From the NCBI GenBank assembly GCA_900617975.1, contig UZAE01012690.1, positions 19,199 through 33,868 of the forward strand: a stretch of 14,670 bases of DNA, written 5' to 3'. Numbering within the stretch: position 1 is the stretch's first letter; each line of letters begins with the position of its first letter. The position numbers and the translations under genes were made by a program. Below are positions 1 to 9,800 of this stretch, in pieces. Under the pieces are notes generated by a model. That model was not told the DNA's origin, searched no databases, and worked only from the letters and a program-made list of their open reading frames with translations. The stretch is from Rodentolepis nana. Its lineage: Eukaryota; Platyhelminthes; Cestoda; Cyclophyllidea; Hymenolepididae.

Positions 1-489
1 AATAAGGTAAAATCTTCTTTACCTTAAGAAAAAAGTTTCCTATTTTCGGATAGATTAATTTACGCCATGATGTAGGTTAAACTTAACGAAACATTCTGCT
101 AAAATTAGGATGTTTTAGTTTAAAGTTCGGTTAGCCCAGTCTTACAATTTATCTCCAAAAATTCCACTGATGACTTCTTTCATATTTTTATTAAGTATAT
201 TATGAAATATATATATACATTACCGTATTAATTAAACAAAATCACGAACAACTTATTCGCCGGAGAAAACTATGTACGCTATGTATGCATTTGATAACTA
301 TACTAAATGCGGCAGTATACACGATCTGAGAGATATTGACAATACAAAGTCAAAGTGCTGATTAGAAAATGATTGGCCAATAGAATACGGTTCATATTTA
401 TACTAAACATTACATTTCACAGCAAGTTTGCCAAAAAGCCACGCATACGGAAACATACTCAAACAGAGGAGATTAGTAAACAAACTTAC
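1..489 (-). other. AT-rich intron of ABCB6, open at the left edge
   Basis: The intron starts at the donor at 489-485. Within the window the stretch is AT-rich and stop-dense on the minus strand. I found no Walker A coding, no repeat shared with the rest of the window and no RNA gene. Confidence 0.7.
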
Positions 490-547
490 CAAGGCGACAG
501 TCTTTCCAGGCGCGACAGTGAAAGAGACATTCTTAAGGACTTGGCGC
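490..547 (-). CDS. ABCB6: ABCB6 exon 8: last exon before Walker A (58 nt)
   Basis: Completes Glu630 and encodes [19 protein letters not shown] (631-649), the strand pair before Walker A; human has RETLQDVSFTVMPGQTLAL. The acceptor is gtttag and the donor TTG|gtaag in phase 0. A polypyrimidine tract lies upstream of the acceptor (the purine-rich plus strand at about 567-606). Positions 1-489 show no GPSGxGKST coding on the minus strand, so the next exon lies outside the window. Confidence 0.92.
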
Positions 548-3500
548 CTAAACAAGAAAGTACCGTTGGAGGAGGTTAGAGAAGGAGGGGGTGGGAGGTG
601 GGGTGAAAAGAATAAGCACTTCCATTGAAGCTCCAAAGCGAAACTACTACTAATTAGTGTAAACAAGTACAAGCCTGAATATTGGACATAGCAACCATAG
701 AATGAAGTCTGCCAAGAGTCATGAAATGGAATTGGACACTCAGACACCACCAATAAAATTCAGAACGTAAACACGCAACTCCGAGGTCTGCTTACTCGGG
801 AATGTACGAGAAGTTGACATTCTTGAATTCGATTTTGCCACCAGTGACAGTCAGATCGGGAGCATTCGGCACATCGTTGATCTCACTACCCTTTTCAAGA
901 TACTCAAACATTTTCTCCATGTCCACAAAACTCGTTTGCATTAACCTAGAAGCCGCAAAATGCACATTATAAGTGCAGATTTATCCACTTTCCAAGTGAA
1001 AGCAACAAAAAGAAACAGCTATCAGAGTCCACCTTACCGATAATAAGTGCCAAAGAAGTTGAGTGGCATGTAAAGTTGAAGAATGTAACTACAGAAGAGG
1101 ACAAAATCTCCAACAGTGAGGGCACCGATGACGACATCTCGAGCACAAAGAAGGGTGCCCACCAGGAGGCCCAATGTAATGACAATCGATTGGGTGACAT
1201 TGAGAAGGGAGAGCGATGATTGGTTGATCCAATTCGCGCGCTGGTACTTAATAATCGCCTGGTTATAGCGCTCGACTTCAAAAGCCTCGCCGTTGTAATA
1301 TTTCACCTGAAGAATGAAAAAGTATCGAAAAAGTGAGTTAATTAAATTAAGAGTCACATAAAAAAGGTATAATTGAGTATACGGTTTCAAAGTTCATCAG
1401 GGAATCGATAGCCACAGCACTTATAGCATTGTCATATTCGATCATGTCTCGACGGTGTTTGGTACGCCATTCCGTAATTATAATTGTAAGAACTAAAGAA
1501 GAAAAAACAGCAAATTAGTTCATAGAATGAGTATTTTCAGATTATGTGCAATTTGAAAATTGTTTTACCACATATTGTAACAGAAAGGGAGGGCTAATTA
1601 AATTAACCAAAACATTTCCACATAAGCAATAAAAGCAGAGAAGGAGTTTCCCAATAAATGTTGCCTTAATAAACAATATATATATATCCGATACTACTGG
1701 GAGTTAAGCAATGAGCAACAAAAATTCTTGAAAAAATGGAAAAATTTCATAAGCCATTGGTTGGTAAACACGATAACAATGAGATAGGCAAAGAACGTGG
1801 AATCCTTACCGATGTAGCAACCCATAGTGATAAAGACGATGAGACCGTACCAGTAGTTGAAAGCCGTGATGAAATAGACAACACCCACAAGAATATCCAC
1901 GATAGTTGGAAAGATGCTGAAGGAGAGGTAATTGAGCACAGAGGAGACACTGGAAGTACTACGATCTACGATGCGCAGCATTGCACCCGTCTCACGAGAT
2001 AAGTGCCAAGCCATTGATTGGCTAGAAGGAGAGAGGAGAAAACGGTTTATTCACTGAGCACCTCTCAGCAACCATCTCGAGCGGGACTCTGTTAACTCCT
2101 TAACTCTCAAATCACTAACCTCAAAAAACACAAAAATTGAAAACACGTAGAGGCGATGAAGACTGAAAAGAGGCACAATACTTCCCGAACCCAAAAAAAT
2201 TGGCTAAACCTGACAGACGCAGTGATTTGATGTGAACAATACAAAGTCAACCGAATCAGCACCCATTTACACACTAAAAGGATCACACATTAGTCAATGG
2301 GAGCGCGGGTGAAGTTTGACGCCCAGATACTAGCGCCTATTTTATTAAATTGTCGAATAGTATCCATGACTGGAATTCCGAAGGTAGTCCATTAAGATAT
2401 AATGTACATAAAGATACTTGCATCCATCGATGAGGTTACTTAATTAATTCAAATCAATCATCACCAACACGTATGTTGATAATTTCAGAGGCCACAGTAT
2501 TTCTATCATGAAAAAGTAGGCATTGGGCGTTAAAATTGAACGCATACGCAAAAGTAGACTACAGTAAGTCCAATGCAGAGACTTCGAGGTAAGTGCTAAT
2601 GTTAATTACTCCCACACATCTCGCAATTTTGAGAAAAAATTGCAGCGAGGAAAGCAAACTTTGCCTCATTTACAACACAAAAAAGCTGCAGACATCTGCA
2701 AGCACCTGGACATGGAAGTAGAACTCGTAAATAAGTAGGATTCTCCACGAATCAAAACTGACCCTAAAATGACCTAAAACGAACAGGTCAAGACCAGGCG
2801 TGCGATACAGCATAACAAATAAACTACCTGAAACACAAGAACATAAACGGGGTATTGCCAAATCAAAGTGTTTTGCCAGTGGAAGCCTCCTAATATGCGC
2901 CAATTCAAGCAAGCATTTCGATCTTCTTGGCACTATCTCCAGCAACGACCCATAACGCTAGCTAATTGAAACATTATGTAAAATTTAACATAATTAATAA
3001 TAGAATTAAAAAAAACATGTCAAATAGATAATTTAGATTCCTTAAATTAAATAAAAGTTTACCATTTTATCCAACACAAAGAAACAATGACGCTATTATA
3101 AGATCAAATAAATTTGGAAGGCAAAGGCAAAGAAAAAGAACTTCCAAACTAGTCTAACATCCACCAAGCCATCATCCACTATTTCAGTCAACAGCGTCCA
3201 GTGCACTCAAATTCCGATTAAGCGACGAACCCTTCGAATAAATGGCCGATTTACCACAGCATTAGGAGAGCGTTGGAACTAAGGTTCCACTTATCAAGAG
3301 AAATTTAGTAGATTCACTGTTTTTTATTTATAAAAACGGTATCATCAAGTGACATTGGCATGGACGTGATCCACACCAGCAAATCGAAATAAATGGATTA
3401 ATAGAAAGGGGGGGGGGACCAAATATGCTGTCTTCAGACACAGTCCTCAGTTATCTGATAATTAACTTCAAAGAAAAAAAAATATATTTCAAATGGCAGG

Positions 3501-5400
3501 CGTTATGATAGGTATCATTAGCCCTTTAGTTGACTTCGTGCTTCACAGAAAGGAAGACGAACGCCAAAGTGGCAAAAAGTCGAGAGGGGGGGGGGACAGA
3601 ATAATGATTCACAGACGTAAAAGAGACAGACAGACACAAAGGTAGAAAAATGTGAGTACTGTGGAATTAGTCGAATATGAAATGCGGCGGGGTCTTGGTA
3701 GTTTGAAGTCAGAAGTCAACTGCCGATTAATAGACTTTTTTGCCGTATGAGCATACGTTGCCCAGGGTGCACCACGTGGAGGTAAGTCTATTGCACACCC
3801 CAAGTAAAAAAATAAGATGCACTAAACCACTAGATCTGCGACAATTTTTAATGGCGTTTATAGTAATTCACACGAAAAAATATATACAGTCTTAAGTCAA
3901 ATAATGAAAAATATTTCAATAAGAACTTCACCCACTGTGCTCATGCTTCAATAGCTGAAGCCAATTTGGTGCAGATAAAAAAAATAAGAAAAATGTTGAA
4001 ATACCAGACTCGTTTCTAAGGTAATTCAAACAAATGCTTAAAACAATTCGACCTTCGCATATATTGAGACCGTTGAAGAGTGTATTTTTGCAAGCATATT
4101 TACCCTAACGTTAATTTGACTTCGTGGAAGGAAAAATAATTTTCTAGTTTCAAGGCGCTAACTCACCACTGGAGATGCTTGAAAAGATGGACACTCAACA
4201 TTCGTGTGCAATATTGATCCACAGGATTCCACAATTGACTTTGCAAAGCAACCAGCAAACCAGAACTAGGAGATCCAACCCCTTGAAGCGCTCGAATTCC
4301 GATATAACTGAGGACAAGGTCCCACCGAAATACCAGGCCACTTGGACCAACAACTGTAGCCATAATATAACTGAAGTCTCCGGATCTCATCTGTTCAACA
4401 ACAGAGCTCATGTTGTGATTAGTAGAAGCATTCGGTGTTAAACTATTGACTAAAAGCAATAGTGAATTAAAGTTTACGAATTCAAAATTAACTTACCAAC
4501 ATTTCGATAGAATAATGGAACGTAAAGGTTGACAACTCGATTAACAACCAATATACCAATGCATAGGAAAAAATTAAACTGCAAACAGATACTATGCCTA
4601 GGCCATACAAAGGGAAGAAGCATCACAGTTCGACGCTTGAAAAGTTGCCACCTTGTGGGTGGAATAACTACTTGGGGAGTTTCATTTTCATCCCTAAGAT
4701 GATGGTAAAGTTCGGCATAATTTGCAGCACCAGGAGCCATAAACCCAAGAATAAATACGACCAAGATGCAAACGTATTCAAGAATCCAAAACGCCAGTTC
4801 AATTTTGCTCGTATTACTAAAAGATAAGTAATCATAGGTCTAAACTACGACATACTCGTTAAGTTTCCACCACAAGGAGCCATTACCAATCGATGTTAAT
4901 GGAAGGTTAATCAAAACAAAATTGACGGTCCAGAATAAAATTAGAGGAAATCCATGTCTGTTAGAATACAATCTGGGGCAATCTCGTCTGCGTTCGAGAA
5001 TAAGTAGAAAAAATGCCACTATCCACGAGAGAGGCATCCCGATAGCATATAAAATCACAAACCCAGAAGAAGAGTTGGAGTCCTTACTCTCGCAAATGGC
5101 AAATGTCAAAATATGTGCGATTAGTGCAAGAATTGTAAGGAAGGATAGTGAAACCTGCACTTTGTAACCAAATGATCTGACTCTATTTTCTGAGCGACGA
5201 GAATTTCGACATAAAAATGTAGCATACACAATTAAGGCAATAACAGAAATTAATAGTGACAAGATAGTTGAAATTGTCCAAAGAAAACATCTATTAAGCC
5301 CATTCTTCCAAGGGTGATAAAAATCCTGATCAGCTGGACAGAAAAGCATTTCAAGTGAAAGAAAAAAATATATGGCGCCACGACCTTTAAATAAGCTCAT
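490..5400 (-). CDS. ABCB6: ABCB6-type half ABC transporter (HMT subfamily), 8 exons, C-terminal ATPase half beyond the window
   Basis: CDS join on the minus strand: 5400-4856, 4816-4497, 4449-4167, 2021-1810, 1492-1383, 1306-1038, 945-796, 547-490. Every intron is GT-AG, and the phases sum to exactly 649 codons. The order is: an N-terminal extension (about residues 1-250) with roughly five hydrophobic helices; WPR at 253-255; the ABC membrane core with [17 protein letters not shown] (392-408), [24 protein letters not shown] (491-504) and [13 protein letters not shown]; then the start of the nucleotide-binding domain. It aligns without gaps to long stretches of human ABCB6 as I remember it. 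The family moves porphyrins or metal-thiol conjugates across organelle or plasma membranes as a homodimer; nematode HMT-1 works in heavy-metal detoxification. Walker A, the signature motif and Walker B are not present: residue 649 ends just before the expected Walker A exon, off the left edge. The start is uncertain: ATG at 5400 or ATG at 5349. The substrate cannot be told from sequence. Confidence 0.96.
796..945 (-). CDS. ABCB6: ABCB6 exon 7: linker into the ATPase domain
   Basis: Residues 581-629: [18 protein letters not shown], then [10 protein letters not shown], then [15 protein letters not shown]. It matches human MIQTNFIDMENMFDLL and IEFENVHFSY. FSY includes the A-loop aromatic (Tyr627) that stacks on the ATP adenine in this family. 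The acceptor is tctag and the donor GA|gtaagc. The exon cannot be extended: the frame meets TAA just past the donor. Confidence 0.95.
1038..1306 (-). CDS. ABCB6: ABCB6 exon 6: last core helices
   Basis: Residues 491-579: [60 protein letters not shown] and [14 protein letters not shown]. Nearly every block has a direct counterpart in human ABCB6, including the VKYYN and PLN.FGTYYR signatures. The acceptor is cttcag and the donor CG|gtaagg, which splits an Arg codon. Confidence 0.97.
1383..1492 (-). CDS. ABCB6: ABCB6 exon 5
   Basis: Residues 455-490: [16 protein letters not shown], then [17 protein letters not shown], matching human LTIVVTEWRTKFRRAMN...AVDSLLNFET. The reading is open only within this exon; the flanks carry stops. 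The acceptor is ctttag and the donor ACC|gtatac in phase 0. This exon is short and was found by extending the homology, so it is easy to miss. Confidence 0.94.
1810..2021 (-). CDS. ABCB6: ABCB6 exon 4: core helices and coupling segment
   Basis: Residues 384-453. Contains [20 protein letters not shown], close to human [20 protein letters not shown], then [20 protein letters not shown] and [15 protein letters not shown]. This is one of the most diagnostic stretches for ABCB6 over other B-subfamily half transporters. The acceptor is ttctag, and the donor is G|gtaagg, which splits a Val codon. Confidence 0.96.
3408..3417 (+). repeat. G10 homopolymer
   Basis: Ten consecutive G in AT-rich intron sequence, about 70 nt outside the end of repeat copy 1. 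Its origin is unknown; it could be slippage or the remains of another element arm. Confidence 0.9.
3482..3808 (-). mobile_element. Truncated inverted-repeat (MITE-like) element, copy 1
   Basis: Read on the minus strand, this matches the internal core and the right arm of the complete copy at 11929-12348. Shared blocks include a 46-nt core at 3756-3801 (3 differences), TTCATATTCGACTA, CTACCTTTGTGTCTGTC and the arm end CAACTAAAGGGCTAATGATA. Both copies share the arm's homopolymer position; here it is a run of ten G on the plus strand (3586-3595). The left arm is absent, so this is a one-armed, presumably immobile copy. It is about 40 nt longer than copy 2 between the core and the arm. It carries no transposase. 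Its exact outer ends and any target duplication are not clear. Confidence 0.75.
4167..4449 (-). CDS. ABCB6: ABCB6 exon 3: transmembrane core helices 1-2
   Basis: Residues 290-382. Key stretches are [15 protein letters not shown], then [20 protein letters not shown], then HLFKHLQ, matching the human stretch YVFLKFLQGGG...LRTFLWIRVQQFTSRR...FSHLH. The N-terminal part of the exon ([14 protein letters not shown]...) is the loop after the first core helix and is longer and more divergent than in human. The donor is TG|gtgagt and opens the 2,145-nt intron. Confidence 0.95.
4497..4816 (-). CDS. ABCB6: ABCB6 exon 2: end of N-terminal extension and first core helix
   Basis: Completes codon 182 and encodes residues 183-288. 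A hydrophobic helix lies at about 190-207. It is followed by a polar, acidic linker ([11 protein letters not shown]), then [10 protein letters not shown] and a helix ending in VPLFYRNV, which matches VPIFYRN in human ABCB6. The acceptor is ttttag and the donor G|gtaagt. It is separated from exon 1 by a 39-nt intron and from exon 3 by a 47-nt intron. Confidence 0.95.
4817..4855 (-). other. 39-nt mini-intron in ABCB6
   Basis: GTATGT...TTTTAG, 39 nt. Splicing it out joins TGGAAACTTAACGA to TAATACGAG and gives [16 protein letters not shown]. This has exactly the length of the human block WWARADLGQQVQFSLW. Reading through meets TAG after five codons, so removal is required. Confidence 0.93.
4856..5400 (-). 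CDS. ABCB6: ABCB6 exon 1: N-terminal membrane extension
   Basis: Residues 1-181 plus two bases of codon 182. Hydrophobic segments lie at about 39-63, 81-103, 113-135 and 150-170, with basic loops (RNSRR, ERRR) between them. Cys21 and Cys38 match the spacing of the Cys8/Cys26 pair described in human ABCB6 as a disulfide. The donor is GA|gtatgt. The open frame runs to a GTG at 5418 and then to an in-frame TAA farther upstream. I chose the ATG at 5400; the ATG at 5349 would still keep both cysteines and fits the human N-terminus slightly better. A TTTTAG lies 11 nt upstream of the 5400 ATG and could be a cis or trans splice acceptor. Confidence 0.9.
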
Positions 5401-6321
5401 AGGAACCGAAACCTTCACTAAAACCTTGTAATTTTAGATATGCACTAAAACCATTTAAATAAACATCAGCTGTGTATTTTCTAGCGATTTTAAGGATTTA
5501 AAATTTTCAAACAATAATTTTACTTGAAATTTTCATTAGTTATTAGATATAATATTTTGCTGACTGATCGTTTTCGAATTTTACGCAAATATCATTGATT
5601 TACTGACGATCCTTCTACTGTTTTAAACATTTTAAATAGGATAGATTATCCCTTTTTTAAGTTGCTCTTAAAATTTTTGCGACGCATAAACCTTTTGAGG
5701 TTTGTGAAATTTGCATGTACGTACTGGTACTTTGAAGATAGCTTTTGTTTAATGTATAACTTAATTTAACTATATCCAAGTGATTCATTAATAAATTGTT
5801 ATCTCGTTTTAATTTATTTCATTTCAATTTCTCCTTTTCCATTCCTATGCTAATGACCGGGACCTACTATAAAGAATACTTCTGAAAACTCAAAGTGTTA
5901 AACAAGTCTATGTAATGACTTAATCATTACCACATGAAAATACATCATAATTTGCGTCCGCACGTTTCAAGCTTATCTCCATGATGTGCATGCGATACTG
6001 GTAGAACAAAGCACATCAAATTGCTCAACAGTCCCTTATCCCAGTTGAATTTACTGTCGCTACTTCTTCAAATATGAATTGGTCCAAGAAAACCACACCA
6101 CATAACCATCGTACTAATTAGACTTGGCGGCCCAAAATAGATCTTCAACAAACTAAACTGAAACAAAACTAAGTACGCCTTCAATTTTGTAAATCTATTA
6201 AGTCAAAAGCACATAAAATAATGATTAGAATCTTCGAAGACGACATTAAAAGAGACAAGACAATTAGTATTGCACACAGAGAAGATTCCGACGTCTTTCA
6301 TTTTCCTTCTGAGCTGTTCAC
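5401..6321. other. Spacer between the RGS gene and ABCB6
   Basis: About 0.9 kb of AT-rich sequence. It should contain the RGS 3' UTR, then the ABCB6 promoter and 5' UTR or trans-splice acceptor. There is no coding stretch on either strand that I can support. A 70-codon open stretch on the plus strand (6221-6433) overlaps the last RGS exon in antisense and has no protein character. Confidence 0.7.
5813..5818 (-). promoter_or_regulatory. Candidate polyadenylation signal AATAAA of the RGS gene
   Basis: This is the first AATAAA found on the minus strand downstream of the RGS stop codon, about 500 nt away. No AATAAA or ATTAAA was seen closer. In such AT-rich DNA the hexamer can occur by chance, so this is only a candidate. 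Confidence 0.25.
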
Positions 6322-6813
6322 TCAATCGTTTCCAGCAAGTGCGATATTGCCACCACTCGAACCAGTAACAGTCACACGGTGTTTTTTAGATTGTTTCTTT
6401 TTGGTCGCCGAGTTGGCGAACAGCTCTCGATAGATGTCTGATCTCAAAAACCGACAGTAAGAGGCAGATTTCATCAGCTGGAATATCTGCTCCTCGGCTT
6501 CTTCAAAGCAGTAGCGATCCGAGTGTGAGGCTCCTACGCCAACTACTTTTGCAACTGAGGCTGTTTTTGAGGTGGTGTCAGTAGCGCTCAAAGAAGAAGG
6601 TTCCAGAAGGGAACCGTCTACCAGGGGCTCTATTCCTGGTTCGATGTCTTGACTTATCGAGGGGAGTAAGCGAAGGAGGCCCAATCGGCGAAAGACGGCT
6701 TCACGAACTTTGCTGTCAACGTTTACTGGCTCAGGGGCAGTCAGAGAAAGGTACTGTGAATAGATCGATTGAATTCGTTGGGGCAATTCCCGCAGCGGCG
6801 CACTCTTCAGGTC
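6322..6813 (-). CDS. RGS7: RGS exon F: second half of the RGS box with an insertion, C-terminus and stop
   Basis: Residues 475-637. [20 protein letters not shown], then [14 protein letters not shown], continue the RGS box. [20 protein letters not shown] and [10 protein letters not shown] are its last helices (RGS7: [20 protein letters not shown]). Between these lie about 67 residues where RGS7 has 16. The tail is basic and then polar (KKKQSKKHR...GNIALAGND) with no CAAX or other anchor motif. The TGA stop is at 6324-6322. The acceptor is ggtag in phase 0. Confidence 0.96.
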   Translation of the reverse strand, partial: DLKSAPLRELPQRIQSIYSQYLSLTAPEPVNVDSKVREAVFRRLGLLRLLPSISQDIEPGIEPLVDGSLLEPSSLSATDTTSKTASVAKVVGVGASHSDRYCFEEAEEQIFQLMKSASYCRFLRSDIYRELFANSATKKKQSKKHRVTVTGSSGGNIALAGND

Positions 6814-9800
6814 CTACCAATAAAAGGAATATTAAGAAAGAGAAAAAAAGGAATTTTACTGAAGGTTACTTTAAACTCATAAATCACAACGCATGATGCA
6901 TAAGTTTTTTCAAAGATAATGCCAACATTTCTTTTGCCCCCTAACTGCGTTTTTGAAACCAACAAAACCAAGTTAATGCGTAGCTAAGGCTCCTATTGGC
7001 ATTCATAATAAGTTCACAAAAAAGTGCCAAATGTTTCAAGTGACATGGCATCGTCAGCGGATTATCTATGACTAGAGCCTACGCACACCTATATACTACT
7101 TATTATTACTAAGCCCTAATACAAGCTCAACAACGACGAAACAGCTGATTTATTTCACACCATAATCAACCCATAAAGTAACGTTGATTGCGAGGGCCAA
7201 GAAAGAGGTAGGCCTGGAACAGAACTCAGTCTTACCAAATACCAACAGGCGCGCACGAGGAAGAAATGAGAGGAAATGAAAAATTGAAACAATAGGAAAG
7301 TGACAGTGCACGAAAAAAGCCTCAACGCACGTAAAGGCCAAGGGAAATAGCGAAGTTAAAAAAGACACTAGGCAGATGGGATTAAAGTTGGTACTTCCAT
7401 GTGACTGATGACCAAACATTAACACCGTCGATATCTAGCAATTAGAGGTACGCAAAAAGCGGGAGTCGATAAGTGCGTTCCGAAAACTCATGAAATACAT
7501 TTTATTACCTTACTTATTGATAGATAATATATATAAAAATGTACTAAAAGAACTAATCCGCAATCTCGAAGGCAATGTTCCAATAACCAAATTGCTTTAT
7601 AAGATTAACGTGTAACATTGTGAAAATGTGCAGCCAAACACCAGTCAGAGACCACGTCAGACAGATATTGGATGTCTACAAGGCCACTAAAGCCATTTCT
7701 AAAAGTTGTGTTCAACTCTTTACACTCCGCTTATGCCAAATTTCGTTAAAAAAGATTGAACTCGGACAATGGGAATTTAAATGATGCAACTAAATCAGGA
7801 TCACCCACAAATTTCCTTAACGACACCTATTGAAGCCCGAGGGTTTAATCAGATGCTCAATTAACTGCGAAGGAAATAATATTGCAGAAAATCGCTTGCC
7901 ATTACACTGGAAGCCCATCGGTAAATTAAATGGAATGGGAATTCGAGGAAGACTAACCCGCAACTTTACTCAACAAAATTAAAGAAATAATTCTTCCACA
8001 TTATGATGCTCCACTCCCATAAAGCAGGAATGACCTCTCAAAAACTTCAGGGGGCATTAGGAGGTTCTCTGCCATATTCGCAGTAGGAGTATTTTGAAAA
8101 GTGAATGAAATCTAAGATAACCGAACGACCATTTTGATAAAAAAGAGCAGGTGCCATAAAAAAGTAATGGAAAATAGTTGCAAATGATGGTGGAAATGAT
8201 GTTCGCATGACAGACACACTTTAAAAACAACACCTCAGTGCCATTTTTTAAAACGACCGATTTCGTTTTAGTATTTTCTTAGAGTGAAAAAAGCTCACTT
8301 GACACTCCTGCCAGAACATGAGATTTTCAGCGGCGAATTCCTTTTCAAGCCAGCATTGAAACTTAGCACGTCCCAAGGGGTCCTTCAGGAGTTCCTGGAA
8401 GGAGAATGACCAGCGTTTGACACGGGAAACCGAGAGCTCTCCCATTTGAACGTTGGATCCACTACCACCAAGAGTCAATGTCGTGATGCCAAGACCGGCC
8501 GAGACAGAGCCCCAGTAATTCTCCGCCGCCGCTGTGGCATTGTCTGCTAGCCAAGGATTGCTTTGTCCCACTACTTCCGTTTGAACATCACCTAAGGCCA
8601 AAGAAACAAGAAAGGAACGTAATAGACCCCCCTCGAGATTACTTAATTGCTGTTCTATAGCTGAACGTGCAGATAGATTACAAAGGTCATTTTAATATAG
8701 GCTGGTGATGATCTAGATCACTCATTTCTTACAATAGATGGATGGATATAGGAATATAGGAAAGAATATGCCATCTACTTACCTATAGCGACTTACAAGA
8801 ACAAATCCGCTTAATCAACTTCACATAACGCAACCGACGCTGAGAGTCAAAATACTGCAGAATCAATCACATCTCTACAGCCTGCTCACTGCCATGAACG
8901 ATAGAAGGCCTTAATGACATACGAATTAAAATCGCAACACAGAAAAGGCCGAAAATAAAGTAAAGCTGCCTTAAAGAGATTAAAATAAAAATGAACAAAA
9001 TCAACTCACCAGTAAGAGCAGACACAGTAGATCCCGGAGGTGGTCCAAGAATCAAATTCACAACAGCTCCATGAGTGACATTCACTCCAGCACTAGGTTT
9101 CCTCGGAAGGAGTAAATGGTGCATCGTAGATCCAACCGAGGATGCTCCAGTTGATGAAGCTGGATTCTCAGGGCCTCCTCCAGTCCTGGAAGAACCACCG
9201 AGTCCAACTGAACCACCACCACCACCGCTGCCATCATAACCAGATGATGTTGAGGATGTCGCACACATTAACAACATATCGAAGTCCACGTACTGATCAC
9301 AATAGTTCTAAAAATACATTAGATAAAACCCATTTTATCCACCTAATTGCAATTGATGGATTAGGTAAATGTAAATGTTTATACTTGGAGATTTTCAATG
9401 GCTTTCGATGCCTTGATTCTCTTGTGTTCGGATGCCTTCAGCTTTGTCACCTTTTCAGCAGGAGAGAGGCCCTCAAGAACGGAGAAAAGCAGGTTCCCCG
9501 CGGTGCCAGCAGAGACAGGAATTGGGAAAGTTATTGGGTGTAAACGGCCAGCAGCGAGACCAGTCTTTTTGGGTCTCTTAGCGCGACAGAGTTTGCGCAT
9601 GTCTACCTCAGTTGTATTAACGCAACCCGGGGCTGGTCTATGGACATCCCAAAAGGCGGCCTCCTGTGACTCCAGGACAATTCTCTCCAATTTATCTCGC
9701 TTCTTATCCACTTTCATTTCTGCTTCAGCCTGTTGGGAGGAAATCGGTGATATTAGTCTACTTGGCGGAACTGAAAGGTCACTTAGAGGCAATCTTTATA

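Larger units (their letters stand above)
2022..4166 (-). other. Large ABCB6 intron (2,145 nt) carrying a repeat copy
   Basis: Bounded by the donor GTGAGT (4166-4161) and an acceptor AG at 2023-2022. The protein alignment passes across it without gap. It holds the truncated repeat element at 3482-3808 and a G10 run at 3408-3417. Open stretches such as 2670-2945 on the minus strand have no recognisable protein content and are not supported as exons. Confidence 0.85.

Noticed and set aside
1674..1687. TATATATATATA run as a promoter
   Set aside because: Lies inside the intron between ABCB6 exons 4 and 5; a simple repeat is the better explanation.
2670..2945. 91-codon minus-strand open stretch in the ABCB6 intron
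   Set aside because: No homology recognised, and ABCB6 is continuous without it.
3609..3803. Open stretch reading [15 protein letters not shown] in repeat copy 1
   Set aside because: Lies wholly within the repeat element. The counterpart in copy 2 has a different frame context and diverges after the core, so it is kept as a finding about the core and not as a gene.
4594..5167. Plus-strand open stretches opposite ABCB6 exons 1-2
   Set aside because: Shadows of the minus-strand coding exons, with no protein features of their own.
5418..5418. GTG at 5418 as the ABCB6 start
   Set aside because: GTG is not a normal start in animal nuclear genes. ATGs at 5400 and 5349 are available.
7150..7425. 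91-codon minus-strand open stretch in an RGS intron
   Set aside because: Hydrophobic but without recognisable domain. The RGS phase and homology pass over the intron without it.
9142..9543. Plus-strand open stretch with His/Gln runs
   Set aside because: The low-complexity residues come from the antisense of the Gly/Ser-rich repeat in exon D.
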